Of a stretch of 29,916 bases of DNA, positions 16,501 through 23,205 are shown piece by piece. The stretch is from assembly GCA_016839905.1 (NCBI GenBank), contig JAEOTJ010000346.1:1-29916 (forward strand), given 5' to 3'. The notes beneath the pieces are model-generated. The model was not told the origin of the DNA. It ran no database searches and worked only from the letters and a program-made list of their open reading frames with translations. Source of the DNA: Promethearchaeota archaeon (GTDB taxonomy: Archaea; Asgardarchaeota; Lokiarchaeia; Sigynarchaeales; SOKP01). Made by a program: the position numbers and the translations under genes. Numbering within the stretch: position 1 is the first letter of the stretch; every line of letters starts with the position of its first letter.

Positions 16501-18404
16501 TTGCCCCAGTAATCGTTGTCGAATATGTTGGCGGAGGTTCGGACGGAGAAGCTGGCTATGTTCAAGTCACAGCATCTGATAATATTGGATTAAGTATTGA
16601 TCCTTCTGGGACTTATGCATTAGATCCAAGCATTATCGGCATTGCTCAAGAATTTACCTTTACTGCAACTGACAATGATAATGATCGAGCAGGAGATAGC
16701 TTAACTACTGTTGAAACCATTAGTATGATTCTTACTGATGATGATACAGAAGCCCCAGTTATCTATATCAGCTATGATGGAGATTATACTGATGGTAATC
16801 CTGGAAATGTTTATGTGAACGCATCTGATAATATTGGTTTAAGTATAGATCCTACCGGAATATATCCTGTGTCCGCAGAATTAGGCACTTATTATTGGAC
16901 CTTTACTGCCACTGATAATGATGATGACAGAGAGGGAGATAGTTTAACTACAGTAATGAATTTTAGTATTACTATTACTGATGATGACACTATTGCCCCA
17001 GTAATCGTTGTTGAATATGTTGGTGGAAGTACGGACGGAGATGCTGGCTATGTTCAAGTCACAGCATCTGATAATATTGGGTTAAGTGTCGATCCTTCGG
17101 GAACATACGCATTAGATCCAAGCATTATTGGTACTGCTCAGGAATTTACCTTTTCGGCTACTGACAATGATGATGACAGAGCTGATGATAGTCTTACTAC
17201 AATCGAATCTATTAGCATCACCTTAACAGATGATGATATTACTGCCCCAGAAATCTTTGTCTCTTATGATGGAGATTATACTGATGCCAATCCAGGAGTT
17301 ATTTATGTTAATGCTACTGATGTTTCTGGATTAAGCGTTGATCCAACTGGAACTTATACAGTTCCATCATTACCTGGTATCTATAATTGGACATTCATAG
17401 CGACTGATGCTGATGCTGATAGAGCTGGTGATAGTTTAACAACTGAAATATATTACGAGATTATCATTATTGACGACGATACAATCTTTCCTTCCATTAA
17501 TGAAGTATTAATCGAAACACCAATCTTGAATAATGCTTCAAGTTTATGGGTGAAAGTTGATGCTACAGATGCTTCTGGAATTGAAAGTGTTATCGTAATC
17601 TTTGATGTTATCGCTTACACAGCTATATTTGACGGAGCTTATTATTACGCTGATTTAGATATGGGATACCTTGGTGATCATATTATATCGATTATAGTTA
17701 CTGATGCTGATGATGACGTTCCTGATGATGGGTTAATTTCAATCGAAACCTATACAATAAGTATAGCAGATGGTCTTTTAGACCAAACAACCATAACGAT
17801 TGATGTTGTTAGTATTGAATTAAACCATGAAATGGCAATGGGTTATGGTTTCGATGTAACTTTCAGCGTATTTGCTGACCAAGAGTTCAATGATCATGAC
17901 TATGACATTGAAGTTTCGGTTTATGACCAAGTTTTTAATGATTTTGGAAATTACCAGATTCACATCCCAATGTTGGAAAATTATGGAACCATCTGTACGA
18001 TAACCAATACGTTAGGTGAATCTATAACTGAATCTAAGGACATTATCATTGATGAGGCTGTTGTAAAAGCCTTAATCTTGAAACAATTAGATGAAATTAA
18101 TGACTTAATTGATGCGTCTGATGCGTCCGATTGGTCTAAAAAGAATTATCAGAAAACCATGATTAACAAGATCAATGCATTAATTCATCAGATTATAAAC
18201 GGTGAATACGATAGTGCGTATGATAAACTCCTTCATGATCTAAAGCCTCTACTTACAGGATTAAAAACTGATGAGTGGGAAACTGCTTGGGGCGATGGTG
18301 GAGTGTATAATAATCCATGGGTCTCTAGTGATACATTACAAGAAACTTTTCAATATGAAATCAATCCAACGCTTTGGGCATTGACTCAAATAGTCGAACT
18401 TTAA
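10593..18404 (+). CDS. Giant secreted Asp-rich repeat protein (2603 aa)
   Basis: The basic N-terminus (KVKVKKQRRNNNK) and hydrophobic segment (ALLVLSALFLMVGISF) form a signal peptide. Three Ig-like repeats of about 88 residues follow at about 200-460, each with GWSTDNTPTF-like starts. A first Asp-rich repeat lies near 554-634. A large unrecognised domain, rich in Trp and Tyr, covers about 640-1310 (EGGQRDQIEHCVDWDDELVF). A PKD domain with YIWDFGDG lies at about 1313-1394. Eleven tandem repeats of 81 or 83 residues follow at 1395-2293. The tail has one more Ig-like module and a helical C-terminal segment. No C-terminal membrane anchor is seen. DDDTEAP and DNDNDR motifs suggest calcium binding, as in cadherin-like repeats. 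A surface, adhesion or sheath role is likely but inferred. Confidence 0.85.
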   Translation: MTKVKVKKQRRNNNKALLVLSALFLMVGISFMSSFVDTNNSVYSDDLDGILEEDIPTNEENDLKASATTVSILSPPNGIWTTQRANTLKLYVSGEHCGPYFPAFGGAFTYYHIDDHPVSGSVTSSVNVEDSYINSNYPGPCSTTTYTYNIPSSSLNGYFTWKGRFSKVWLGWMWSLNWWETWSDTNTIYYDLEAPTNLQLNVPSGWTTDNTPTITYYGNAGYSGLDYYEIWIGSYLYYRGKNTVYTFPSLGNGYHTVKLRVKDNAGNWAETARTIRIDYTAPPTPYPNDGLSGWSTDNTPTFSWSRVSDISGITGYYWKVDGGSEYWTTSNVVTLPAQSDGTHTFLVRARNGAGLMSSYGGHSFSIDSTDPSTPNPNDGVDGWSTDKTPTFTWSATDVPSGVAGYYWKVDSGPEIWTTSTSVTLPTQSNGIHTFSVVTKDNAGNLGDWGSHTFQIMDEINPPNIINAELYPNTQVYDSSGVTQIRIWVTDESDIQSVWVIFNGENHTATLSPDGLYYTYNIDISNILDVYTYGVRAVDEYYNEAYTEFNFTIEDDDTEEPEISIRYDGDYTKDNPGCLYVNASDASGLSVDPSGVYNVSSDLGTYYWTFEATDNDNDRPGDSLTNILNYSITIGNYHLETPTLTRENSPLILNQNSSSSLWNDIKALHVDNMRIAYYSEENEWQLVPFQLDEKAYLRGFNYQMGYQGTLSGSFFSIHVSDVDISNYGQYIAEHRYVGKDIDAQPGDPYKEPTLYECQSGIWATRLAENWAEGSPYPAAPIQDWREVEGGQRDQIEHCVDWDDELVFYAEKGYKVSNNLWWNAAEYPYRYEIEIIDPVDGGQSWMYIYYNDDDTIPINTDHSYIPSEEDDLVSWNSGNSVISGQNYEYTFDNNLDLGSASFIDSETVSSIYTEAEKQWISLYARGYLSYPTGTIDVSGNSDIWREGNWDSYYNEQETSIGYGITMDLDLMNLPSLDPNWEINFPGQDLDYSNGHRTIGMGGQSHGNTVDTRKQVFGIVAVYEDSADHDGNIAESTPFLRGITDHSMASNEAAIDGPCRVIIDKFTEDYIGIELGEEADYEEICKFSHKATKFYSTMMTEDPIILNTKIDSPEMTIDAGANYAYIAGQRFTDAFRNNSKASIMMGRAPNGVAGLPDLLQCNSEGLLWPMINYPNRAPYDDALTSDNGPLPGRVDNEPYYTASDEGNPLGDWIYASTGTGGALTYLPYQEIWELCANGGRYGYGDVSTYWNDNPDFSEYSIYINDADLNGRTGEFIRATIFGDFDEWECQREYARIKLNLEPSFTKQNAPEDLLPIADFIVSDTNIIEGDPIAFTFTGSYGDIPVSYIWDFGDGFNSTLENPVHIYNYPETYTVSLTVIDDDGDIDTEIKTDFITVSDDDSEAPTITIEYFGNFSDGDPGYLLVSASDNVGLSVDPSGVYDVSNELGLQNWTFIAVDNDNDCPGDALTTIVNYALFITDDDTEAPTIYVGYDGDYTDVNPGNVHVNATDNVGLSVDPSGVYSVPSDPGIYSWTFIAVDNDSDRPGDNMTTISEFSVTIYDDDNITPEIYAQYIGDYTDRDAGYILVNASDNRGLSVDPTGIYYLDPTIINTAQEFTFIATDNDNDRADDSITTIETMSITLTDDDTEAPEIFISYSGDYTDNNPGYIFVYATDNTGLSVDPSGNYSIPSEPGTYYYTFIATDSDDDRPGDSLTNVINISITIIDDDTEAPEIFLSYDGDYTDNNPGCIYVNATDNVGLSVDPTGIYTVPSEPGTYYWTFIATDNDDDRADDSLSTIMNISVTITDDDTTAPVIFVEYIGGSTDGDPGYIIVNASDNIELSIDPSGTYALDPSIIGIAQEFTFTATDNDNDRAGDSLTTVETISIILTDDDTEAPVIYISYDGDYTDGNPGNVYVNASDNVGLSVDPMGIYPVSAELGTYYWTFIATDNDDDREGDSLTTVMNFSITITDDDTIAPVIVVEYVGGGSDGEAGYVQVTASDNIGLSIDPSGTYALDPSIIGIAQEFTFTATDNDNDRAGDSLTTVETISMILTDDDTEAPVIYISYDGDYTDGNPGNVYVNASDNIGLSIDPTGIYPVSAELGTYYWTFTATDNDDDREGDSLTTVMNFSITITDDDTIAPVIVVEYVGGSTDGDAGYVQVTASDNIGLSVDPSGTYALDPSIIGTAQEFTFSATDNDDDRADDSLTTIESISITLTDDDITAPEIFVSYDGDYTDANPGVIYVNATDVSGLSVDPTGTYTVPSLPGIYNWTFIATDADADRAGDSLTTEIYYEIIIIDDDTIFPSINEVLIETPILNNASSLWVKVDATDASGIESVIVIFDVIAYTAIFDGAYYYADLDMGYLGDHIISIIVTDADDDVPDDGLISIETYTISIADGLLDQTTITIDVVSIELNHEMAMGYGFDVTFSVFADQEFNDHDYDIEVSVYDQVFNDFGNYQIHIPMLENYGTICTITNTLGESITESKDIIIDEAVVKALILKQLDEINDLIDASDASDWSKKNYQKTMINKINALIHQIINGEYDSAYDKLLHDLKPLLTGLKTDEWETAWGDGGVYNNPWVSSDTLQETFQYEINPTLWALTQIVEL
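14775..17471 (+). repeat. Eleven tandem 243/249-bp repeats inside the giant gene
   Basis: The units begin with an Asp triplet (DDDxxAP), carry SDNxGLSxDPSG in the middle, and end with TATDNDxDR then DSLTT. Seven units are 81 residues (A type, GTYYWTF) and four are 83 residues (B type, ALDPSIIGIAQEFTF). Together these make 899 residues, exactly the measured span. From the sixth unit on, B and A alternate. The DNA of B-A pairs starting near 16014 and 16506 is almost identical at an offset of 492 bases. A twelfth, separate A-type copy lies at about 12252-12492. Confidence 0.9.
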
Positions 18405-18421
18405 ATTTAAAGTAAATATTC

Positions 18422-18430
18422 TTTTTTTTT
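18422..18430 (+). terminator. T9 tract terminator of the giant gene
   Basis: Nine consecutive T begin 18 bases after the stop of the giant gene, the usual place and form of an archaeal oligo-T terminator. A convergent gene ends at 18567, so termination here would protect it from read-through. Confidence 0.55.
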
Positions 18431-18456
18431 AAATTATTCTCTTTCAAAACAGAAAA

Positions 18457-18566
18457 CTATCCTTGTTTTTTAAAAGCTAATTGTAATCTTATTTCTTTTT
18501 CATTATTTTGAAGAGATCTCGTCTTTATTTTGAGAAATTGAGCAACAACTCGAATTTCTACTTTAA
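18457..18566 (-). other. Open frame continuing beyond the 264-aa zinc-finger gene
   Basis: In a different frame from the gene ending at 18567, codons stay open through 18457 and read KVEIRVVAQFLKIKTRS, then LQNNEKEIRLQLAFKKQG, then TAG. The composition looks coding-like. It may be the true C-terminus after a frameshift near 18575-18600, or chance. Confidence 0.25.
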
Positions 18567-19361
18567 CTAAATAGAATCTTCTGGGAATCCAAGTATGATT
18601 TGCCTTAATAAACCCCCAATCTTTTTTAAGGAAGTCTTTCTATGTAACCTCTTAAGGTTGGTTAAGTTAAATAATCCTTTCCTTTGATTTAAATCAAAAA
18701 ATTCTTTTGAATCTTCCATCATTTTATATATTGCAATCATTTTCGTATGAAAGTTTGATAGGTTTTCTCTCTCAAGAAGGAGTCTAATTACACGTTCTAA
18801 CATTCGGTTAAATATATGAGCCGTTATCAAGGTTTTTTGATAAATAGATCCATCAATATTCGGTAATGATGATACTCCATCTTTTAATTCGTCAAAATTA
18901 GAATGATATTTTTCAATTATATATTTCTGTGAGATTTCTATCCTTTTATAATTATTTTGGAGATCTTTTAAAGTATTCATCCAAATATCATGCTGGAGAT
19001 ATGCTAAAAATAGGAATTGTGTTAATTGCGTACATTCTTCCGTTATAGCATCAATTTCCAGTCCTAAAAACCAAATATCTGCAAAAACTGGACCTGTTAA
19101 ACCCATTTGTAAATGCATTTTTCCCATTGGTTTTTGGGCGGCTAAATTTAATCTTTCAAGTGGAGAAATGTTAAAAAACCCCCATTTTACATTACAATTT
19201 TGACAAATACCAATAAAATTTGGCTCTAAAAAATCTCTATTATTAAAAAGTCTTTCTGTGGCACATTCTGTGCATTCTAAACTAGAACAATTCCAACACA
19301 AAAAAAAATCTCTTTTAGAGGGATATTCTTTATTGCAATATGAACATCTATATAAAACCAT
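18567..19361 (-). CDS. Zinc-finger protein of unknown function (264 aa)
   Basis: The N-terminal 60 residues contain four CxxC pairs (CSYC, CWNC, CTEC, CQNC), enough for two zinc sites of treble-clef or ribbon type. The remaining 200 residues look alpha-helical with no membrane segment. They contain a hydrophobic stretch (FADIWFLGLEIDAITEECTQ) and a long basic C-terminal part (LKRLHRKTSLKKIGGLLR). I do not recognise the family. It is preceded upstream on the same strand by a small membrane zinc-ribbon gene 172 bases away, a possible loose operon. A second frame stays open beyond the TAG down to 18457 and could be a frameshifted tail (see findings). The opposite-facing giant gene ends 162 bases away. 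Confidence 0.6.
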   Translation of the reverse strand: MVLYRCSYCNKEYPSKRDFFLCWNCSSLECTECATERLFNNRDFLEPNFIGICQNCNVKWGFFNISPLERLNLAAQKPMGKMHLQMGLTGPVFADIWFLGLEIDAITEECTQLTQFLFLAYLQHDIWMNTLKDLQNNYKRIEISQKYIIEKYHSNFDELKDGVSSLPNIDGSIYQKTLITAHIFNRMLERVIRLLLERENLSNFHTKMIAIYKMMEDSKEFFDLNQRKGLFNLTNLKRLHRKTSLKKIGGLLRQIILGFPEDSI

Positions 19362-19533
19362 TATCAGGATTATTTTAATTTAAATTTGATATATATTCTT
19401 ATTATTATTTAAATAATAATCAATAAAGAAAATTTGTTTTATGAATTTATAAAAATTTGTGTAGTTTTTATATTTACTGATTGTAGGACAATCACATTCT
19501 TTTTGGAACTTGATTTTAAAATAGGGATTTTTT

Positions 19534-19860
19534 TTAATTTTTACTTCCACATTCAGGACAGGTAGTTCTATCACCAAATTCAGCCCCACAAAATGTACAA
19601 TATTTGGTCTTCACTCCCCTAATCTCACTTATAGTTTGGTCTGCTAATGAATTTTGATGATCCATGTTTTGAATTTGGCATGGTGAGCCACATTGGACAC
19701 ACGTGTTCATTTTCCTTGTAAAATAATAAATAAATAAACCAATTCCAGCTGTAAATATTAAAAGGATTAGTGCAATCCAAAATTCCATCTCTTCTCTTTT
19801 AAGGAGCATGCTTTTTCCACAAATAGGACAATATCCTGTATGTACAGATTTACTTGACAT
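19534..19860 (-). CDS. Small membrane protein with zinc-ribbon ends (108 aa)
   Basis: The order is an N-terminal knuckle (CPICGK near residue 11), a transmembrane helix (FWIALILLIFTAGIGLFIYYF) at about 27-47, a second CxxC (CVQCG), a hydrophilic linker, and a C-terminal ribbon (CTFCG and CPECG). The first and second CxxC pairs flank the membrane helix, so they either bind zinc separately or the hydrophobic stretch is a hairpin. Zinc-ribbon membrane proteins of this kind are frequent in Asgard and other archaeal genomes and are mostly unstudied. The ATG at 19860 is 90 bases from the divergent tmk start, so the two promoters share a short gap. Confidence 0.7.
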   Translation of the reverse strand: MSSKSVHTGYCPICGKSMLLKREEMEFWIALILLIFTAGIGLFIYYFTRKMNTCVQCGSPCQIQNMDHQNSLADQTISEIRGVKTKYCTFCGAEFGDRTTCPECGSKN

Positions 19861-19950
19861 GACTATATTTTATTAAAATAAATTATAGTATTTAAAATAA
19901 TTTTATTCTATATTTTCATTAAATTTTATTGAATTAAAGAATTATTTAAA

Positions 19951-20547
19951 ATGATGAAAGAAAAATCGTTATTTATTGTATTAGATGGAATAGATGGCTC
20001 AGGATCAACCACTCACGCAAATATCCTTTCACAAGTTTTGCAAGACAAGGGTTATAATGTATATCTTACTAATGAACCATCTAAAAGCGAAATAGGAGTA
20101 TTAATTAGAAAATTCTTGAAAAACACCAAAATACCACCTACTACTGACGCTCTCCTATTCGCTGCAGATAGAGACATTCATTATCACAATGAAATAAAAG
20201 AAAAACTTGAAAAAGGATATATAGTAATCTCAGATAGATATATAGAATCTTCAATAGTATATCAATCCATCCAATCTGATAAAATTACAATTGAATGGGT
20301 AAAAAAAATAAATAAATTCGTAAAAAAACCCGATTTAACAATCATTTTAGATATAGATCCTAAAACCTCCTTAGCAAGAAAAAGTGGAAGGGTGTTGGAA
20401 AAATTTGAAGATGTATCCTTTTTAGAAAAAGTAAGAAATTTATTTCTTAAGCGTGCTAAGGAAGAAGGTTATATTATTGTTAATTCTGATGATATAATAG
20501 AACTTGTTCAAGAAAATATTCAAAAAATCGTTCTAAATAAATTATAA
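19951..20547 (+). CDS. tmk: Thymidylate kinase (dTMP kinase), atypical P-loop
   Basis: This enzyme phosphorylates dTMP to dTDP. At 198 residues it has family length. The start reads LFIVLDGIDGSGSTTH; a typical dTMP kinase has GIDGxGKTT, so the Walker A lysine is a serine here (Ser19). Other motifs are present: NEPS for the dTMP/phosphate site, AADRDIHY in the central helix, ISDRYIESSIVYQ with the DRY motif, and LDIDPKTSLARKSGR for the strand and arginine-containing lid. The lid is short. Two ATG codons (19951 and 19954) are possible starts. Family membership is firm; full activity without the lysine is uncertain, although serine-containing P-loops are recalled from some archaeal thymidylate kinases. 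The gene stands alone, 73 bases before the peptidase gene. Confidence 0.82.
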   Translation: MMKEKSLFIVLDGIDGSGSTTHANILSQVLQDKGYNVYLTNEPSKSEIGVLIRKFLKNTKIPPTTDALLFAADRDIHYHNEIKEKLEKGYIVISDRYIESSIVYQSIQSDKITIEWVKKINKFVKKPDLTIILDIDPKTSLARKSGRVLEKFEDVSFLEKVRNLFLKRAKEEGYIIVNSDDIIELVQENIQKIVLNKL

Positions 20548-20620
20548 CAATTAACCATAAATTTGAATTTATATTTTTAATTTAAAACAACAGATATGAT
20601 TTATTAAATTTGGATTAAAA

Positions 20621-21940
20621 TTGAGTATTAAAAACCAGCTTAAAGAGAAGAGTTTTAATAAGGATATATTGTATAATCATGTTAAATTATTTAGTTTTCC
20701 ACGACTTGCTGGCTCTGAAGGTGAAAAGAAAGCAGTAAACCTCACAGTAAAAACATTTAAAGACATTGGCTTTGAAGAAAAACAAATAGAAAGAGAACCT
20801 TTTGAATTTTCTGATTTTTATTCAACGACCTTAATTAGTTTAATAATGATTGTGAGTTTTAATTTAATTTTATTATTGAGAGTTTTTATTTATGTTTTTT
20901 TCTTCTATACAATCATAATAATTGTTGTAGGCTTATTTTTTTTTTTCTCGATTATAAGGGGTCTTAAACATCCGGAGAAATTAGGCTTTTGGGGAGAATA
21001 TTTTGGTACGATTTTCTCCGCTACAAACGTGATTGTTAAAATACCTGCTAAAATAATTGAAGAAAGTGAGGCGGGAAATATTATTGTATCAGCTCATTTA
21101 GATTCAAAATCACAATCATTCAAAACATGTTGGAGAATTTTTGTTTATCGAATTTGGATGTTCAGTGGAATTTTATTAGGAGGTTTTTATATAACAATTT
21201 TTCTTTACTGGATTGGTTTATTATTTTTTCTAAATACGCTACCTATAATTGTAGAGATAAGTATATTTATAGAGATAAGTGTTTGGATATTGACTTTTTT
21301 AATATTATTTTCAAACCTTACATTAATGTTCCTTAGAACTCATAATAAATCACCAGGATCCTTAGATAATGCTTCTGGAATGGCTATTGTATTTGAATTG
21401 AGCTCATTTTTTAAAAATTATCCTTTAAATAATTTTAATTTATGGTTCTGTCAATTTTCTGCTGAAGAATTAGGAACTATGGGTTCGAGAATTTTTGTTA
21501 ATAATAATGAACATCAATTTAATAAGGGAAAGGTTTTTCAAATTAATTTTGATATGATAAGTGCAGCTGGGTTGAGTGATAAAAGAAATCGGATCGAGTA
21601 CTTAAAATCTAATGGTATTTACCCTCGGAAGAAAATTTCCCCCCTTCTTAGCAAATATTTAGAAAAGGCTGCAAATGAAGAAAATATAATTGTTCATGGA
21701 TTTCATCTGAGTACAGGCGCTCATTTAGATTCAGTACCCTTCCATTTAAGAGGTTACGATGCTATTGATTTAAGTACTCGATGGGGCGCTCGTTGGACTC
21801 ATAATAAAGTAGATACACCAGATAAGGTTGACTCCCAAATCTTATTAGAAACATGTCAAGTTGCTCGAAAAACAATTTTAATGCTTGATGATGATTATAA
21901 AACATTATGTGAAAAAAAAGAAATTATGTGTGATGAATAA
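20621..21940 (+). CDS. M28-family zinc peptidase with inserted transmembrane helices
   Basis: M28 peptidases are two-zinc aminopeptidases. The conserved ligands and catalytic residues appear in order: SAHLDS with His159 and Asp161, SLDNASG with bridging Asp249, AEELG with catalytic Glu282 and zinc-binding Glu283, NFDMIS with Asp311, and WTHNKVDT with His394. Membrane segments lie at about residues 70-110, before the catalytic core. Another hydrophobic block at about 170-230 is inserted between the first two ligand motifs. The enzyme is therefore membrane-embedded, which is unusual in most M28 proteins. It starts at TTG, with no better ATG nearby. The stop is 2 bases from the TTG of leuC, indicating translational coupling, though no functional link is obvious. 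Confidence 0.85.
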   Translation: MSIKNQLKEKSFNKDILYNHVKLFSFPRLAGSEGEKKAVNLTVKTFKDIGFEEKQIEREPFEFSDFYSTTLISLIMIVSFNLILLLRVFIYVFFFYTIIIIVVGLFFFFSIIRGLKHPEKLGFWGEYFGTIFSATNVIVKIPAKIIEESEAGNIIVSAHLDSKSQSFKTCWRIFVYRIWMFSGILLGGFYITIFLYWIGLLFFLNTLPIIVEISIFIEISVWILTFLILFSNLTLMFLRTHNKSPGSLDNASGMAIVFELSSFFKNYPLNNFNLWFCQFSAEELGTMGSRIFVNNNEHQFNKGKVFQINFDMISAAGLSDKRNRIEYLKSNGIYPRKKISPLLSKYLEKAANEENIIVHGFHLSTGAHLDSVPFHLRGYDAIDLSTRWGARWTHNKVDTPDKVDSQILLETCQVARKTILMLDDDYKTLCEKKEIMCDE

Positions 21941-21942
21941 GA

Positions 21943-23202
21943 TTGAGTTATAATATTGCTGAAAAAATTTTATTAAACCATTCTAACCTTAAAGATATTT
22001 CACCTGGACAGTTTATTGAATGTGATGTAGATCTTGTAATGGTTCATGAACAATTAGGAGGAAGAATTCAAAAAGAATATGAAAAACTTGGAATAGATTA
22101 TGTTTGGAATCCCAATAAAATATTTTTTATTTTAGATCACTGGGTTCCAGCTCCAACAATATCTGCAGCTCAAATGCATCAAGATTGCAGGGCTTTTGCA
22201 AAGAAATTTAAATTTATACATGATATGGGAATAAATAAAGGAATATGCCATCAGGTTTTACCTGAAATGGGTTTTGCTCGACCTGGGATGCTTATTATTG
22301 GCTCTGATAGTCATACAACCACGTATGGCGCTTTTAATTGTCTCTCTACGGGAGTAGGCGCGACTGATATTTCTATAACCTTTGCAACAGGAAAACAATG
22401 GTTTAAAGTTCCAGAATCGTTTAAAATTGAATTGATAAATAAACTTAATAAAGGAGTAATGTCAAAAGATTTTATATTAACTTTATTAGGCGATCTTACA
22501 ACTAGAGGCGCAATATATAAATCTTTAGAATTTTATGGTGATGGTGCTGAATCTTTTTCGATTGATGGAAGGATGACTGTCTCAAATATGGTAGTAGAAG
22601 CTGGAGCAAAATTTGGACTATTTTTACCTGATGAGAAATTGAATGTGTGGTTAAATAATAGAACAAATGAACACTATAAATCTATATTGCCTGAAAAAGG
22701 TGCCGTTTATGAAAAAACATACGAGTATGATCTTTCAAAAATCACTCCAGTCGTGGCTAAGCCCTCAAGTCCTGGAAATATGGCCAAGATTGAAGAAGTA
22801 GAAGGTATTGAAATAGACCAAGCTTTTATTGGAAGCTGTACAAATGGTAGAATGGAGGATCTGCGAGTCTCAGCTGAAATTTTAAAGGGAAAAAAGATAA
22901 AGGCAAAAACTAGACTGATTATTACGCCTGCTTCTAAAGAAATTTATCAAATGGCCTTAAATGAAGGTTTAATTGAAATTTTTATAAAGGCTGGAGCGAT
23001 TTTTACACATTCTACTTGTGGTGCTTGTATTGGAGGACATATGGGTGTTTTGGGTGAAGAAGAGGTATGTATAAGTAGCACTAATCGTAATTTTATTGGT
23101 AGGATGGGAGCCCCTACTTCTCAAATATATTTAGCATCTCCAGCTACAGTAGCGGTTTCGGCAATAAATGGAAAAATCTCAGATCCTAGGGAGGTATTGT
23201 AA
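21943..23202 (+). CDS. leuC: 3-isopropylmalate dehydratase / homoaconitase large subunit
   Basis: This is an aconitase-superfamily [4Fe-4S] lyase subunit of 419 residues, the size of the archaeal LeuC/HacA group. The three cluster cysteines are in FIGSCTNGR (Cys299) and STCGACIGG (Cys359 and Cys362). GSDSHTTTYGAFNCLSTGVG is the classic substrate/cluster region near 125. The partner small subunit follows directly. Members isomerise 2- or 3-hydroxy acids, namely isopropylmalate in leucine synthesis or homocitrate-type acids in 2-oxoacid elongation; the large subunit alone does not distinguish these. It starts at TTG 21943; an in-frame stop at 21934 leaves no upstream alternative except non-standard codons. 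The gene is coupled to the peptidase gene before it and to leuD after it. Confidence 0.9.
   Translation: MSYNIAEKILLNHSNLKDISPGQFIECDVDLVMVHEQLGGRIQKEYEKLGIDYVWNPNKIFFILDHWVPAPTISAAQMHQDCRAFAKKFKFIHDMGINKGICHQVLPEMGFARPGMLIIGSDSHTTTYGAFNCLSTGVGATDISITFATGKQWFKVPESFKIELINKLNKGVMSKDFILTLLGDLTTRGAIYKSLEFYGDGAESFSIDGRMTVSNMVVEAGAKFGLFLPDEKLNVWLNNRTNEHYKSILPEKGAVYEKTYEYDLSKITPVVAKPSSPGNMAKIEEVEGIEIDQAFIGSCTNGRMEDLRVSAEILKGKKIKAKTRLIITPASKEIYQMALNEGLIEIFIKAGAIFTHSTCGACIGGHMGVLGEEEVCISSTNRNFIGRMGAPTSQIYLASPATVAVSAINGKISDPREVL
23189..23195 (+). promoter_or_regulatory. Strong Shine-Dalgarno site of leuD
   Basis: GGGAGGT lies inside the end of leuC, 10 bases before the leuD ATG. Most genes in this window show no such site. 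It probably sets leuD translation within the shared message, matching subunit levels. Confidence 0.65.
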
Positions 23203-23205
23203 AAA

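Noticed and set aside
19380..19589. 69-codon minus-strand frame next to the small membrane zinc protein
   Set aside because: It overlaps the C-terminal ribbon of the gene at 19534-19860 in another frame, and its remaining sequence is low-complexity Asn/Tyr/Lys typical of translated AT-rich spacer.
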